This document shows, piece by piece, positions 29,237-37,865 of a DNA stretch of 37,945 bases (position 1 is the stretch's first letter; every line of letters starts with the position of its first letter). The DNA is from Thermoproteota archaeon. GTDB taxonomy: Archaea > Thermoproteota > Bathyarchaeia > Bathyarchaeales > Bathycorpusculaceae. The notes under the pieces are model-generated. The model was not told the origin of the DNA, searched no databases, and saw only the letters and a program-made list of their open reading frames with translations. The position numbers were made by a program, and so were the translations under genes. The stretch lies in contig JAAZBP010000084.1 in the NCBI GenBank assembly GCA_012513715.1, positions 1-37,945 on the forward strand. The letters run 5' to 3'.

Positions 29237-30849
29237 GAAGAAGACAACTTTTATTTTTGATTATAGTTGGGTTATTTGTTTTTTCTTTAGTTAACTTTTC
29301 GGCGGCTCAAAGTATCGAGTATAGTGTTGATCATCAATGGTGTCAAATCTTTATTAATCAAGATGGAACAATCGACTTGAAATACAATGTTACTTTAACA
29401 GTTACTTCAGGAAAAATCAATGGGTTCTATGTGGGCCAACCGAACAGTGATTTTACACCTGGCATAGCTTTAGATCAGAATAACAATTTGTTAGATGTTT
29501 TTGATGCGAGTAGTGGCAGCGACTACAAAATAGATGTAATCTTGTATGAGCCATTAACAGCTGGTAATTCTTTATGGTTCACAGTTACCACTAACGTAGC
29601 AGGTATGATATTCAATGATACCACAAACCCCGGTAACTTAGGGCTTAGATTCGCGCCACAGTGGATTTCAGATAAGACAATAAATGATGTACGGGTACAG
29701 ATTATTTTGCCAGAAGGTGTATCCTCTGGAGACTACGCAACTGAAAACCTTCCCAACGGCACCTCAACAGTTGAAGGCAGATTGGCTCTTTACTGGGAAA
29801 AAGCGTATCTAGAGCCTAATGAAAGGTTCTTTTTCGGAGTTTCTTTTCCAGCTGAATTCATGCCTGATTATAAACCAAGCGAAGACAGCTTTCAAGGTTT
29901 AGCTGTAGTAATTGCGGGTGTTGTAGCTTTCCTGTTTGCAACTTTCAGTTTCATTTTTGTACTCTCTAGAGTTGGGAAAAACAAGTATGCCTCTCCGAAA
30001 ATTAGTATGGAAACTTTAGGCATTAAACGTGGTTTAACAGCTATAGAAGCAGCATACCTTTTAGATTTAAAGCCGCAGCAAATCATTACCGCAACCCTTT
30101 ACAGTCTATTACATAAGAGGGCAGTTTGGGTAGAAAAACCGAATCCAGCAGTTAAAATCAAATTGTTACCGCCCTACGAAGACAAAATTGGCACAAAAGA
30201 AAATCCCTTAAGATACTATGAAATTGATTTTCTTAACTCGTTAAAAACTGATGGTACATTAAACGAGGAAAAACTGGCCCGCACTATTATGACCCTCCGA
30301 GATACAGTTGAGAAAAAGATAGAAGGTTACAGCAGAAAAGAAACAGTAGAGTACTACCGCAAAATAGTGGATAAAGCATGGAAACAAGTGGAGTTGGCAG
30401 GTACCCCTGAATTAGCATCTAACGCTTATGATGAACAGTTACTTTGGTTGATGCTTGATCCCAATCAGAGACAGCGTACAACAACAGTTTTCCAGGATAA
30501 AGTGTTTCAGCCTAATCCGCTTTGGTACTGGTGGTGGTATGGTTACGGAACTTATCATCCGCATCCCACGTATAAGCCGGATGTTAAAGCACCAACGCAA
30601 TCAAGTAAGCCGCCTGTTATTCCAGGCGCAGAATTCGCTGATAACATAGCAACATCTATTGAAACTACAGCAAATAGTATAGTGGCTAATATTGAGAAAT
30701 TTGCTAATTCTATTGTTCCGCCACCGCCGAAAGTATCACATCAACCAGCTCGGAAAGGGAGCAGTTGTGTTTGTGCGTGTGCAGCATGTGCATGCGCCTG
30801 TGCGTGTGTTTCATGTGCATGTGCATGTGCGGGTGGAGGTGCGCATTAA
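29230..30849 (+). CDS. DUF2207-like predicted membrane protein with a Cys/Ala-repeat C-terminal tail (candidate rSAM substrate)
   Basis: Signal peptide (QLLFLIIVGLFVFSLVNFSAAQS), beta-rich ectodomain, TM (GLAVVIAGVVAFLFATFSFIFVLS), then a predicted cytoplasmic region ending GSSCVCACAACACACACVSCACACAGGGAH (10 Cys). Stop abuts the rSAM ATG. Confidence 0.82.
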   Translation: MVRRRQLLFLIIVGLFVFSLVNFSAAQSIEYSVDHQWCQIFINQDGTIDLKYNVTLTVTSGKINGFYVGQPNSDFTPGIALDQNNNLLDVFDASSGSDYKIDVILYEPLTAGNSLWFTVTTNVAGMIFNDTTNPGNLGLRFAPQWISDKTINDVRVQIILPEGVSSGDYATENLPNGTSTVEGRLALYWEKAYLEPNERFFFGVSFPAEFMPDYKPSEDSFQGLAVVIAGVVAFLFATFSFIFVLSRVGKNKYASPKISMETLGIKRGLTAIEAAYLLDLKPQQIITATLYSLLHKRAVWVEKPNPAVKIKLLPPYEDKIGTKENPLRYYEIDFLNSLKTDGTLNEEKLARTIMTLRDTVEKKIEGYSRKETVEYYRKIVDKAWKQVELAGTPELASNAYDEQLLWLMLDPNQRQRTTTVFQDKVFQPNPLWYWWWYGYGTYHPHPTYKPDVKAPTQSSKPPVIPGAEFADNIATSIETTANSIVANIEKFANSIVPPPPKVSHQPARKGSSCVCACAACACACACVSCACACAGGGAH

Positions 30850-32184
30850 ATGGATTTTTTGAAGAAGAAAAAGATACCGATGGGACGTTACACATATCGT
30901 GGCGAAGGCGAATTTTCAGGCATGTCCCTGCAGCTTCGAGTTGAACAGGCGGGTCGGGGGGTAATGGTGATAAACGCAAACACTGTACTCCACCTTAACC
31001 AGTCAGCTACAGCTTTTGCATATTACTTTATGCAGGGAATGCCAGAAAAAGAAGTTTTATCGAAAATATCGCAGATGTATAGGGTTAAAGCTGAAAAAGC
31101 CAAAGTAGACTACGAGAAACTCATCTATACAATCAGCACTCTAGCGCAAACTGAAAAAATTGATCCAGTGACATTTCTTGAAATTGAAAAAGAAGAACCA
31201 TTCACCTACAAGTATACAGCACCCTTACGTATGGATATGGCTTTGACGTTCAAATGCCAAAACGACTGTGTACACTGTTATGCAGGCGGATCACATCAGA
31301 CAACAGAACTCACGACAGAACAGTGGAAGCAGGTGATTGAGAAATTAAGCGAAGTTGGAGTGTTTATTTTAACTTTTACAGGCGGAGAACCTACATTACG
31401 AGACGATTTACCTGAACTGTTGGAGTATGCTCAGAATAAGGGGATAGTTACAGGCTTGATTAGTAACGGTCGTAAACTAAAAGATGAAAAATACGTTGAT
31501 ACACTAGAGAAAGCAGGTTTAGACTTTGTACAAATAACATTAGAGTCACATTTGCCGAAAGTACACGATGCCATGACCAACTCAGAGGGAAGCTGGAAAG
31601 ACACTGTTAAAGGAATAAAAAACGTTGTAAAATCAGAGATTTATGTGTCCACTAACACAACTCTAAGCAGACACAACGCTGGCGAATTCCTAAAAACCAT
31701 AGACTACATACAAGAGTTAGGGGTAGACGCGTTTGGCTGCAACAGCCTCATCTATTCAGGTAAAGCGTCAACAGTAAGTGAAGAATTCGCTTTAACAATA
31801 GATGAGTTGAAGTCGCTTCTGCCTAAAGTTAAAGAGAAAGCTCAACTTTTAAGCCTCAAATTCCTGTGGTATACACCTACACAGTATTGTCAATTTAACC
31901 CAGTTCAGTTTGGGTTAGGAGTAAAAAGCTGTACCGCTGCCCTGATCAATGCATGCGTAGGACCTAACGGAGATGTCTATCCCTGTCAAAGCTATTTTGA
32001 AAGCTTAGGAAACATACTTACTGAGCAATGGGAAAAAATTTGGAGCCACCCACTGGCAGAAAAACTTCGAAGCAGAAGCTATGCAGAAGAAAAATGTAAA
32101 GACTGCAGCGACTTACAAGTTTGCGGTGCAGGTTGCCCTCTAGAACTTCAAGATAAAGAACATAAATGCACCTCACCAGGTTAA
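30850..32184 (+). CDS. Radical SAM/SPASM protein with PqqD/RRE-like N-terminal domain
   Basis: CQNDCVHC (CX3CX2C) radical SAM motif, TFTGGEPTLRDDL, and a C-terminal SPASM-type Cys region (CVGPNGDVYPCQSYFESLGNI...CKDCSDLQVCGAGCPLE). N-terminal ~90 aa resemble PqqD (VINANTVLHLNQSATAFAYYFMQGMPEKEVLSKI). Confidence 0.92.
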   Translation: MDFLKKKKIPMGRYTYRGEGEFSGMSLQLRVEQAGRGVMVINANTVLHLNQSATAFAYYFMQGMPEKEVLSKISQMYRVKAEKAKVDYEKLIYTISTLAQTEKIDPVTFLEIEKEEPFTYKYTAPLRMDMALTFKCQNDCVHCYAGGSHQTTELTTEQWKQVIEKLSEVGVFILTFTGGEPTLRDDLPELLEYAQNKGIVTGLISNGRKLKDEKYVDTLEKAGLDFVQITLESHLPKVHDAMTNSEGSWKDTVKGIKNVVKSEIYVSTNTTLSRHNAGEFLKTIDYIQELGVDAFGCNSLIYSGKASTVSEEFALTIDELKSLLPKVKEKAQLLSLKFLWYTPTQYCQFNPVQFGLGVKSCTAALINACVGPNGDVYPCQSYFESLGNILTEQWEKIWSHPLAEKLRSRSYAEEKCKDCSDLQVCGAGCPLELQDKEHKCTSPG

Positions 32185-32231
32185 ACTATCTTAAAATTTT
32201 GAACGGGAACTTTTAGTGGGAGTGCTTAGAA

Positions 32232-33464
32232 ATGGTTCAAAGGGATAAACAGAAACTGGTGGTCTTTGACGTTGAAGGAGTACTTATCCCTAGAAACCGT
32301 TTTCTATTTGATCTTGGGAAGAAAGCAGGGTTAATTGTTCTTTTAAAAGTGTTTTTCTACGGCTTTCTCTATGAAGCAGGCATATTAAATTTAGAATCAA
32401 CTTTGAGAAGAATTTTTAAGAATTTAAAAGGAACAAAAATTGATACAATCCTTGAAATTTTCAGCAGAATTCCTTCAAGACCATATCTGCAAAATCTTTG
32501 TCAACAACTAAAAGCTAGAAATTGTAAAGTCGCCCTAATCAGTTCTGGAATACCAACCGTAACTCTAGAAAAACTATCAGTTGCTTTGGGCGCTGACTAT
32601 GTTTACGGAGTCGAAGTGGAAATCATAAATGGAAAATTAACTGGAGAAATTTTAGGTGAAGCAATAAGCAAAAATGGAAAATTCAAGATTCTAAGCGAAA
32701 TCCTGCAGCGTGAAGGATTATCCGATAACGACTGCATAGTTGTTGCTGACGACCGAAATAACAGTTGCATATTCCTGCCGGACATGTTAAAAATCGGATT
32801 TAACCCAGACTTCATAATCAGAGTAAAAGCAGACAGAGTTGTCAACGGTAAACTATCAAATATTTTGCCCATAATAGATGGAAAACGCAAACAATACAGG
32901 CTGGAAACTAATGACTTAGTCAGAGAAACCATCCATGCCTCAGGATTATTCATGCCAATAATCGCAGGAATCGTCGGTTTACAATTTGTTGTTTTAACTA
33001 TTATTTTAATAGCAGCTGCGTACACGATATCAGAATTGGCAAGGTTAGAGAAGATTTCTGTACCAGTTATTTCTCATATAACTCGAAATGCTGCATCCAC
33101 TTCTGAACTATACGGCTTCGCTGCAGCACCGCTATATTTTGCATTCGGAATCACCTCAACACTGATACTTTTCCCTACGACAGCTGGGGCAGCAGCCATA
33201 GCAATGTTCTGTTTAGGAGACAGCACTGCATCACTTTTCGGAGGATCAGTTTCTGATGCTTTACCATTTAACAAGGGAAAAACATGGGAGGGTACACTAT
33301 CAGGATTTTTCTTTGCCTTTTTAGGCGGATGCCTTTTTGTTCCCCCATTAATCGCGTTAGTTGGGGCTGCTGTAGCGATGACTATAGAAGTTTTACCTTC
33401 ACCCATAAATGATAATATAACAGTACCAATCATAACAGGTGCTTTGTTGACGTTATTACTCTAA
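32232..33464 (+). CDS. Fusion of HAD (SerB-like) phosphatase with a dolichol/phytol-kinase-like (CTP-dependent) membrane domain
   Basis: HAD motifs VVFDVEGVLIP, LISSGIP, VVADDRNNS. C-terminal multi-TM region with CLGDSTASLFGGSV...NKGKTWEGTLSGFF and EVLPSPINDNITVPI, as in SEC59/VTE5-type kinases. Confidence 0.8.
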   Translation: MVQRDKQKLVVFDVEGVLIPRNRFLFDLGKKAGLIVLLKVFFYGFLYEAGILNLESTLRRIFKNLKGTKIDTILEIFSRIPSRPYLQNLCQQLKARNCKVALISSGIPTVTLEKLSVALGADYVYGVEVEIINGKLTGEILGEAISKNGKFKILSEILQREGLSDNDCIVVADDRNNSCIFLPDMLKIGFNPDFIIRVKADRVVNGKLSNILPIIDGKRKQYRLETNDLVRETIHASGLFMPIIAGIVGLQFVVLTIILIAAAYTISELARLEKISVPVISHITRNAASTSELYGFAAAPLYFAFGITSTLILFPTTAGAAAIAMFCLGDSTASLFGGSVSDALPFNKGKTWEGTLSGFFFAFLGGCLFVPPLIALVGAAVAMTIEVLPSPINDNITVPIITGALLTLLL

Positions 33465-33707
33465 ACTTTTAGTTGTAAGATCCAGTTTCTGTTGGTGACT
33501 TAGTTTTTTTATTTCTCGTTCACGCTTCATCGCTTTACTTCGGGAATCAAAAGCCTCTGTGTAAACTACACTTTCAGGTTTATGGAGTCTAGTGTAACGA
33601 GCGCCAGTCCCATTTTGATGTTGTCTAGTACGTTCCTCAACATCTTTGGTGTATCCAGTGTAAAAACTGCCGTCTAAACATTTCAAGATATAAACGTAGA
33701 AAACCAC
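33456..33707 (-). CDS. GIY-YIG nuclease superfamily protein (UPF0213-like)
   Basis: YVYILKCLDGSFYTGYTKDVEERTRQHQNGTGARYTRLHKPESVVYTEAF. Confidence 0.92.
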   Translation of the reverse strand: MVFYVYILKCLDGSFYTGYTKDVEERTRQHQNGTGARYTRLHKPESVVYTEAFDSRSKAMKREREIKKLSHQQKLDLTTKSLE

Positions 33708-33712
33708 TAGAA

Positions 33713-34411
33713 CTATAACTCCTCAAACTCCGACGATAGACAATCAAAAATAACTCCTTTCTGCATAGCCATCTTAAGATAAACTTCCGGGTCTACAGCC
33801 TGAACTTTACTCCTATCAACATCAATAATATAGACTACATGTATACGGGCATTGCGGATTTCATCATATGTAACAGGCGGATTTTGATAGTAAGCATCGC
33901 ATAACGCTTTGATTTGTTCAATCTCAAGGATAGTTCGGTTCGGAATCGGTTTCGCCAAAGCAAGAGGAAAAGGCAGAATATAATGTTGTGGCACACCCAA
34001 CGCGAAGTTGCTGGCAAAGCTGCTGTACCTGATTATTTTGCTTGCTAAGCGAGCAGAAGTATAAGTTAAAGGTGACAAAGCAGTTTCAGGTGGAATAAAT
34101 CCAGTCTCTATCTCAACAATAAAATTCTCTAAACTCTTAACCCCATACAAATCACAAGTTAAAAGCGAATTCAGACCATATTCAAGTTCAACGTCGTAGC
34201 CTTCTTCAATAAGGTATTTTGCACAAACAAGCTCCATAACAGAATGATTGATTTTTACCACATTTTCTTTGTGAAGAGTAACAAGCCGATCTTTAAGTAA
34301 CTGCAACTTTGCTTCTACAGTTGGCTCAGAAGTATAAGTTAACCTTTGCAGAAGAATTGTTAAGTCGCGTTCAAATTTTTCTTTGTTACTCATCTGCCCA
34401 TGTCCTTGCAA
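33713..34411 (-). CDS. Hypothetical protein, possibly PD-(D/E)XK-like
   Basis: 232-aa ORF with GYDVELEYGLNSLLTCDLYGVKSLENFIVEIETGF, a weak resemblance to a restriction-like core. Family not identified. Confidence 0.6.
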   Translation of the reverse strand: MQGHGQMSNKEKFERDLTILLQRLTYTSEPTVEAKLQLLKDRLVTLHKENVVKINHSVMELVCAKYLIEEGYDVELEYGLNSLLTCDLYGVKSLENFIVEIETGFIPPETALSPLTYTSARLASKIIRYSSFASNFALGVPQHYILPFPLALAKPIPNRTILEIEQIKALCDAYYQNPPVTYDEIRNARIHVVYIIDVDRSKVQAVDPEVYLKMAMQKGVIFDCLSSEFEEL

Positions 34412-34563
34412 GTTGCACTTTTTTAGTAACTTTTTGATTACCTTAATTGTGTTTTTCAGATATATAAAACCGCGAAGAACAAGGGTAAATTCTCGACAAC
34501 AAATTTATCCTTAAAATCTTGCAACAGAATTTTCTGCAATATTTTTGTAGTGAACTTTTAGGA

Positions 34564-34743
34564 TTATTCTTGAGTGAGAACTAGTCGCGCGTTGGGAACA
34601 TCAACTTCTGTGATTTTGCACCCTTGAAATTCTTTGGCTTGCCCAAGAATATTTTTAACTATTACTTTGTCGCCATCAATTTTCGCGTAGATTACATCTC
34701 TAATTTCTGTTTTGCCGTTTAAGATAACATTAAATTCACACAT
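34564..34743 (-). CDS. CooT-family small protein (predicted nickel-binding)
   Basis: MCEFNVILNGKTEIRDVIYAKIDGDKVIVKNILGQAKEFQGCKITEVDVPNARLVLTQE; the Met-Cys start is typical of CooT. The ORF-track extension to 34809 is probably not translated. Confidence 0.75.
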   Translation of the reverse strand: MCEFNVILNGKTEIRDVIYAKIDGDKVIVKNILGQAKEFQGCKITEVDVPNARLVLTQE

Positions 34744-34932
34744 TTCGATCAGAATAATAAGAAAAAGTTGAAGGTAATAAACTTGAAGTAGAAAGCCTAA
34801 AAAAAACAATATTTTTTTAAAAAAATAAAATGTGACAACTCAATTTACCGTGAAATTTGAAGCGTAAAAGTCAAGTTGTTTTTCATTAAGGAACTTGGCG
34901 GTTGTGTTTAGTGATGTAGATGATTTGTTTGT

Positions 34933-35703
34933 CTATGCGCTTGTGTTGGGTGGTGGTCGTACACGTTTTCTGCCTAATTTAATTCTGATGGCAGTACGGT
35001 AGAGTTTACGTAAAGATTTTATCAGTTGCTCAACAGTAGGCGAAGTTGAGAAAATAAGGGGTATCTGTTCGTATTCTGCTATGCGGATGGCTTCTTCATC
35101 AGGGGGGGTTTTATGGAAGACTACTACACGGGGTTTAAGGCTGCTTACGCGAACAATCATCATAGGCAAGCTTCCCCCGTCAACATTAGTAAATATTAGC
35201 GCCCTCTCGGTGGTAGCGCCGAAAAGTTGCGTATATTCATATCCAGAGTAGGTTTCAACTGTTTTTCTGCTATCGACGACTGTATAGCCATTTACTTCTT
35301 TTACGAATTTTTCTTCGCAGGCAACAAGTTTGCCGTTTATAGCTTTACATAAGTATTCTACTCTAACTGGAATTGGGAACTCTCGAAGATCCATCACTGC
35401 CATACTTGGGGAACTTGTAAGTTTAGAGAATTCTCGGATGAAACGGCTGCCTTTTTGTTCGTCTAACGAGAGTAGAGAAAGAACAAATTTCTTGATAAAT
35501 TTGGCACCCGGACTTTTACGTCTGCTGCTTTCGTAGTCACTTATGACTGATGAAGAAAGCCCCATATGTTCGGACAAACTAGTTTGCGAAACAGCAAAGA
35601 GTTCTCGCCACTTCCTCATTGTGGCACCTGGTTTACCTGAAAGAATAATTTCGCCGGCAATTCTTCGGGCTAAAACTTCTCTGAGACTAGGCGACACAGA
35701 CAT
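34933..35703 (-). CDS. XRE-family HTH transcriptional regulator with C-terminal effector-like domain
   Basis: WRELFAVSQTSLSEHMGLSSSVISDYESSRRKSPGAKFIKKFVLSLL helix-turn-helix. Confidence 0.8.
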   Translation of the reverse strand: MSVSPSLREVLARRIAGEIILSGKPGATMRKWRELFAVSQTSLSEHMGLSSSVISDYESSRRKSPGAKFIKKFVLSLLSLDEQKGSRFIREFSKLTSSPSMAVMDLREFPIPVRVEYLCKAINGKLVACEEKFVKEVNGYTVVDSRKTVETYSGYEYTQLFGATTERALIFTNVDGGSLPMMIVRVSSLKPRVVVFHKTPPDEEAIRIAEYEQIPLIFSTSPTVEQLIKSLRKLYRTAIRIKLGRKRVRPPPNTSA

Positions 35704-35998
35704 GAGTTTTTTCTCCGCACTTGCAGTGTTCCTTAAAGCTTGAAGTATAAAACTATAACGCTTCTTACTAGTTCAACATTGAAGAGTTAATATCTAAATC
35801 AAACAGTATGAAATGACTTATTTTATATGAATAAGATCAAAAAAACAAGAAAACTTGCTGATACATAGTTTTGAGGGTTGAAATTTGTTTATTAGGAAGT
35901 TCAGCGATACTAACCAGTAACGTTCGTAGTCTACGACAAGCAAGACAACACGGGCGTTAAACAACGCAAAAACCACATAAAAAAAGGAGTGAATATAC

Positions 35999-36289
35999 AT
36001 GTCTGAAAAAGCAAGTGATGTAATATTCGTTGGAAACAAACCACCAATGAGCTATGTGCTCGCAATCATAACAGCGTTCTCTTCAGGAACACAAAAAGAA
36101 ATTACCCTAAAAGCAAGAGGCCAAGCAATAACTACAGCAGTTGACGTTGCAGAAATTACCAGAAGCCGTTTCATCAAAGATATCAAGGTTACAAGAATTG
36201 CAATCGGAACCGCAGAGATGCCACCAAGAGAAGGCGAAAATAGGTCCAGAATGGTTTCCACGATAGAGATTACTCTAACGAAAGCGTAA
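35999..36289 (+). CDS. albA: DNA/RNA-binding protein Alba
   Basis: VIFVGNKPPMSYVLAIITAFSSGTQKEITLKARGQAITTAVDVAEITRSRF; GGAGTGA ribosome-binding site upstream. Confidence 0.96.
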   Translation: MSEKASDVIFVGNKPPMSYVLAIITAFSSGTQKEITLKARGQAITTAVDVAEITRSRFIKDIKVTRIAIGTAEMPPREGENRSRMVSTIEITLTKA

Positions 36290-36313
36290 ACCATAGAGGA
36301 CTCAAAATAAATA

Positions 36314-36336
36314 GAGAGTTTAGCTCTCAACCCTTT
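36314..36336 (+). terminator. Possible terminator of albA
   Basis: GAGAG-TTTAG-CTCTC followed by AACCCTTTTT, 25 nt after the stop. Confidence 0.4.
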
Positions 36337-36343
36337 TTAATTT

Positions 36344-37195
36344 TTATTTAACAGTTTTTAATTGTTCTTGAACTTTAGCTACGATTTCCATGAAAGCTTT
36401 TGCTGCAGCTGAGTCTTTATGTGATAACACAAACGGTGTTCCCTCATCAGAGTCAACGCCTACTTTGGGGTCTATGGGTATGCTACCGAGGAAGCGTACT
36501 CCAGCTTGTTGCGCTATTTTTTCGCCGCCGCCGGACCTGAAAATTTCTGTTTTTTCGCCGCATTTAGGACAAACAAAGCCACTCATGTTTTCAACTACAC
36601 CCAGAGGAGACATTTTCAGGGTTTCTGCGAAAGTAATTGATTTCTTAACTATAGTACTTGAAAGTTCAGAGGGCATAGTTACAATAATTACGCCGTCAAG
36701 TTCAGGTAACAATTGAGCAATGCTTAAGGGTTCATCTCCTGTTCCCGGAGGCAAATCAATAAACAAATAGTCTAGTTCGCCCCATACGATGTCAACTAAA
36801 AACTGTTTAATCGCCCGCATTTTTAATGGTCCACGCCAGATAGTCGGCGAAGCTTCATCTAAAAAGAAGTCAATAGACATCACTTTCATGTCTAATGGAC
36901 CTGTAACTGGGAAAGCCCCTGCAGGACTAGACTTTACCTGCTGACCGGAAACGCCTAACAGCTTGGGCACACTTGGACCGTGAATGTCTGCATCCAAAAT
37001 GCCAACTTTGTGTCCCTGCAAAGCAAAAGCAGTTGCAAGATTTACAGTAACAGTACTTTTTCCAACCCCGCCTTTACCACTGATTACGGCAATTTTATGT
37101 TTGATTTTGCCCATGCGGATTTTAAGAATTTCTTGTTCTTCAGCTTGTTTTTGTCTGTATGCTTCAAGTTGAGCTGTATTGTTCTCTAAAGCCAT
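36344..37195 (-). CDS. Mrp/ApbC-NBP35 family P-loop ATPase (Fe-S carrier)
   Basis: ISGKGGVGKSTVTVNLA deviant Walker A, DADIHGPSVPKLLGV, FVCPKCGEKTEIF. Confidence 0.94.
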   Translation of the reverse strand: MALENNTAQLEAYRQKQAEEQEILKIRMGKIKHKIAVISGKGGVGKSTVTVNLATAFALQGHKVGILDADIHGPSVPKLLGVSGQQVKSSPAGAFPVTGPLDMKVMSIDFFLDEASPTIWRGPLKMRAIKQFLVDIVWGELDYLFIDLPPGTGDEPLSIAQLLPELDGVIIVTMPSELSSTIVKKSITFAETLKMSPLGVVENMSGFVCPKCGEKTEIFRSGGGEKIAQQAGVRFLGSIPIDPKVGVDSDEGTPFVLSHKDSAAAKAFMEIVAKVQEQLKTVK

Positions 37196-37379
37196 AAAAC
37201 ATCAACCGATAGTAGTTATGCGTAAAAGTCAGTCCAATGTTTAGTAAAAAGGTTATGGTCAATTTCTAAAAATCGGGAAATAAGGGTTTAGATAAAAATA
37301 AGTGCTAAAAATGTTTTTGGCTGTTATATCCCAAAAATCAGAGTGTACAACTAAAAGCATGTATTATGTGATAACGGAA

Positions 37380-37865
37380 TTAGCCTAGTTTGTAACCTAT
37401 TTTACGCAGAAATTTTTGCCGATCAATAATGTCACTTTGCGACTCAATACCTTTGCTTTTATATCCGTCTACGACACCCATGACTCCTCTTCCCTGTTCA
37501 GCTTCGACAACAATTATCTCCAGCGGGTTAGCAGTGGCAGCGTAAATCGTACAAACTTCAGGGGCAGCCTTTATTTTTCCTAAAACATTAAGCGGAAAAG
37601 CATTTTTCAAGTATATGATAAAACTGTGGCCACACGCGATTTCAAAGGCTTTATCAGCTGCTAAACGCCTCAGTTCATCGTCATTACCTTCATGTCGTAC
37701 AAGACAAGGACCGGAGGCTTCACAAAAACCCAACCCGAAGGTGATGCCTGGAACAGAATTCACCAAGGCCTCGTAGAGGTCTTCAACGGTCTTAATAAAA
37801 TGTGCCATACCAAAAATCACGTTACAATCTTTAGGCACATCAACCTTAACAGTTTTAAACTCCAA
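37380..37865 (-). CDS. Adenosine-specific kinase family protein
   Basis: GLGFCEASGPCLVRHEGNDDELRRLAADKAFEIACGHSFIIYLKNAFPLNVLGKIKAAPEVCTIYAATANPLEIIV, characteristic of the family. Confidence 0.88.
   Translation of the reverse strand: MEFKTVKVDVPKDCNVIFGMAHFIKTVEDLYEALVNSVPGITFGLGFCEASGPCLVRHEGNDDELRRLAADKAFEIACGHSFIIYLKNAFPLNVLGKIKAAPEVCTIYAATANPLEIIVVEAEQGRGVMGVVDGYKSKGIESQSDIIDRQKFLRKIGYKLG

Noticed and set aside
30710-30979. Minus-strand ORF with a His/Met-rich stretch (HLHPHMHMHMKHTHRRMHMLHTHKH) opposite the Cys tail
   Set aside because: It is the antisense reading of the repetitive Cys/Ala codons. It has no independent start context and overlaps two well-supported genes.
34744-34809. 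N-terminal extension MFFLGFLLQVYYLQLFLIILIE of the CooT-like ORF
   Set aside because: The family characteristically begins Met-Cys (MCEF...), so the internal start at 34743 is preferred over a spurious hydrophobic leader.
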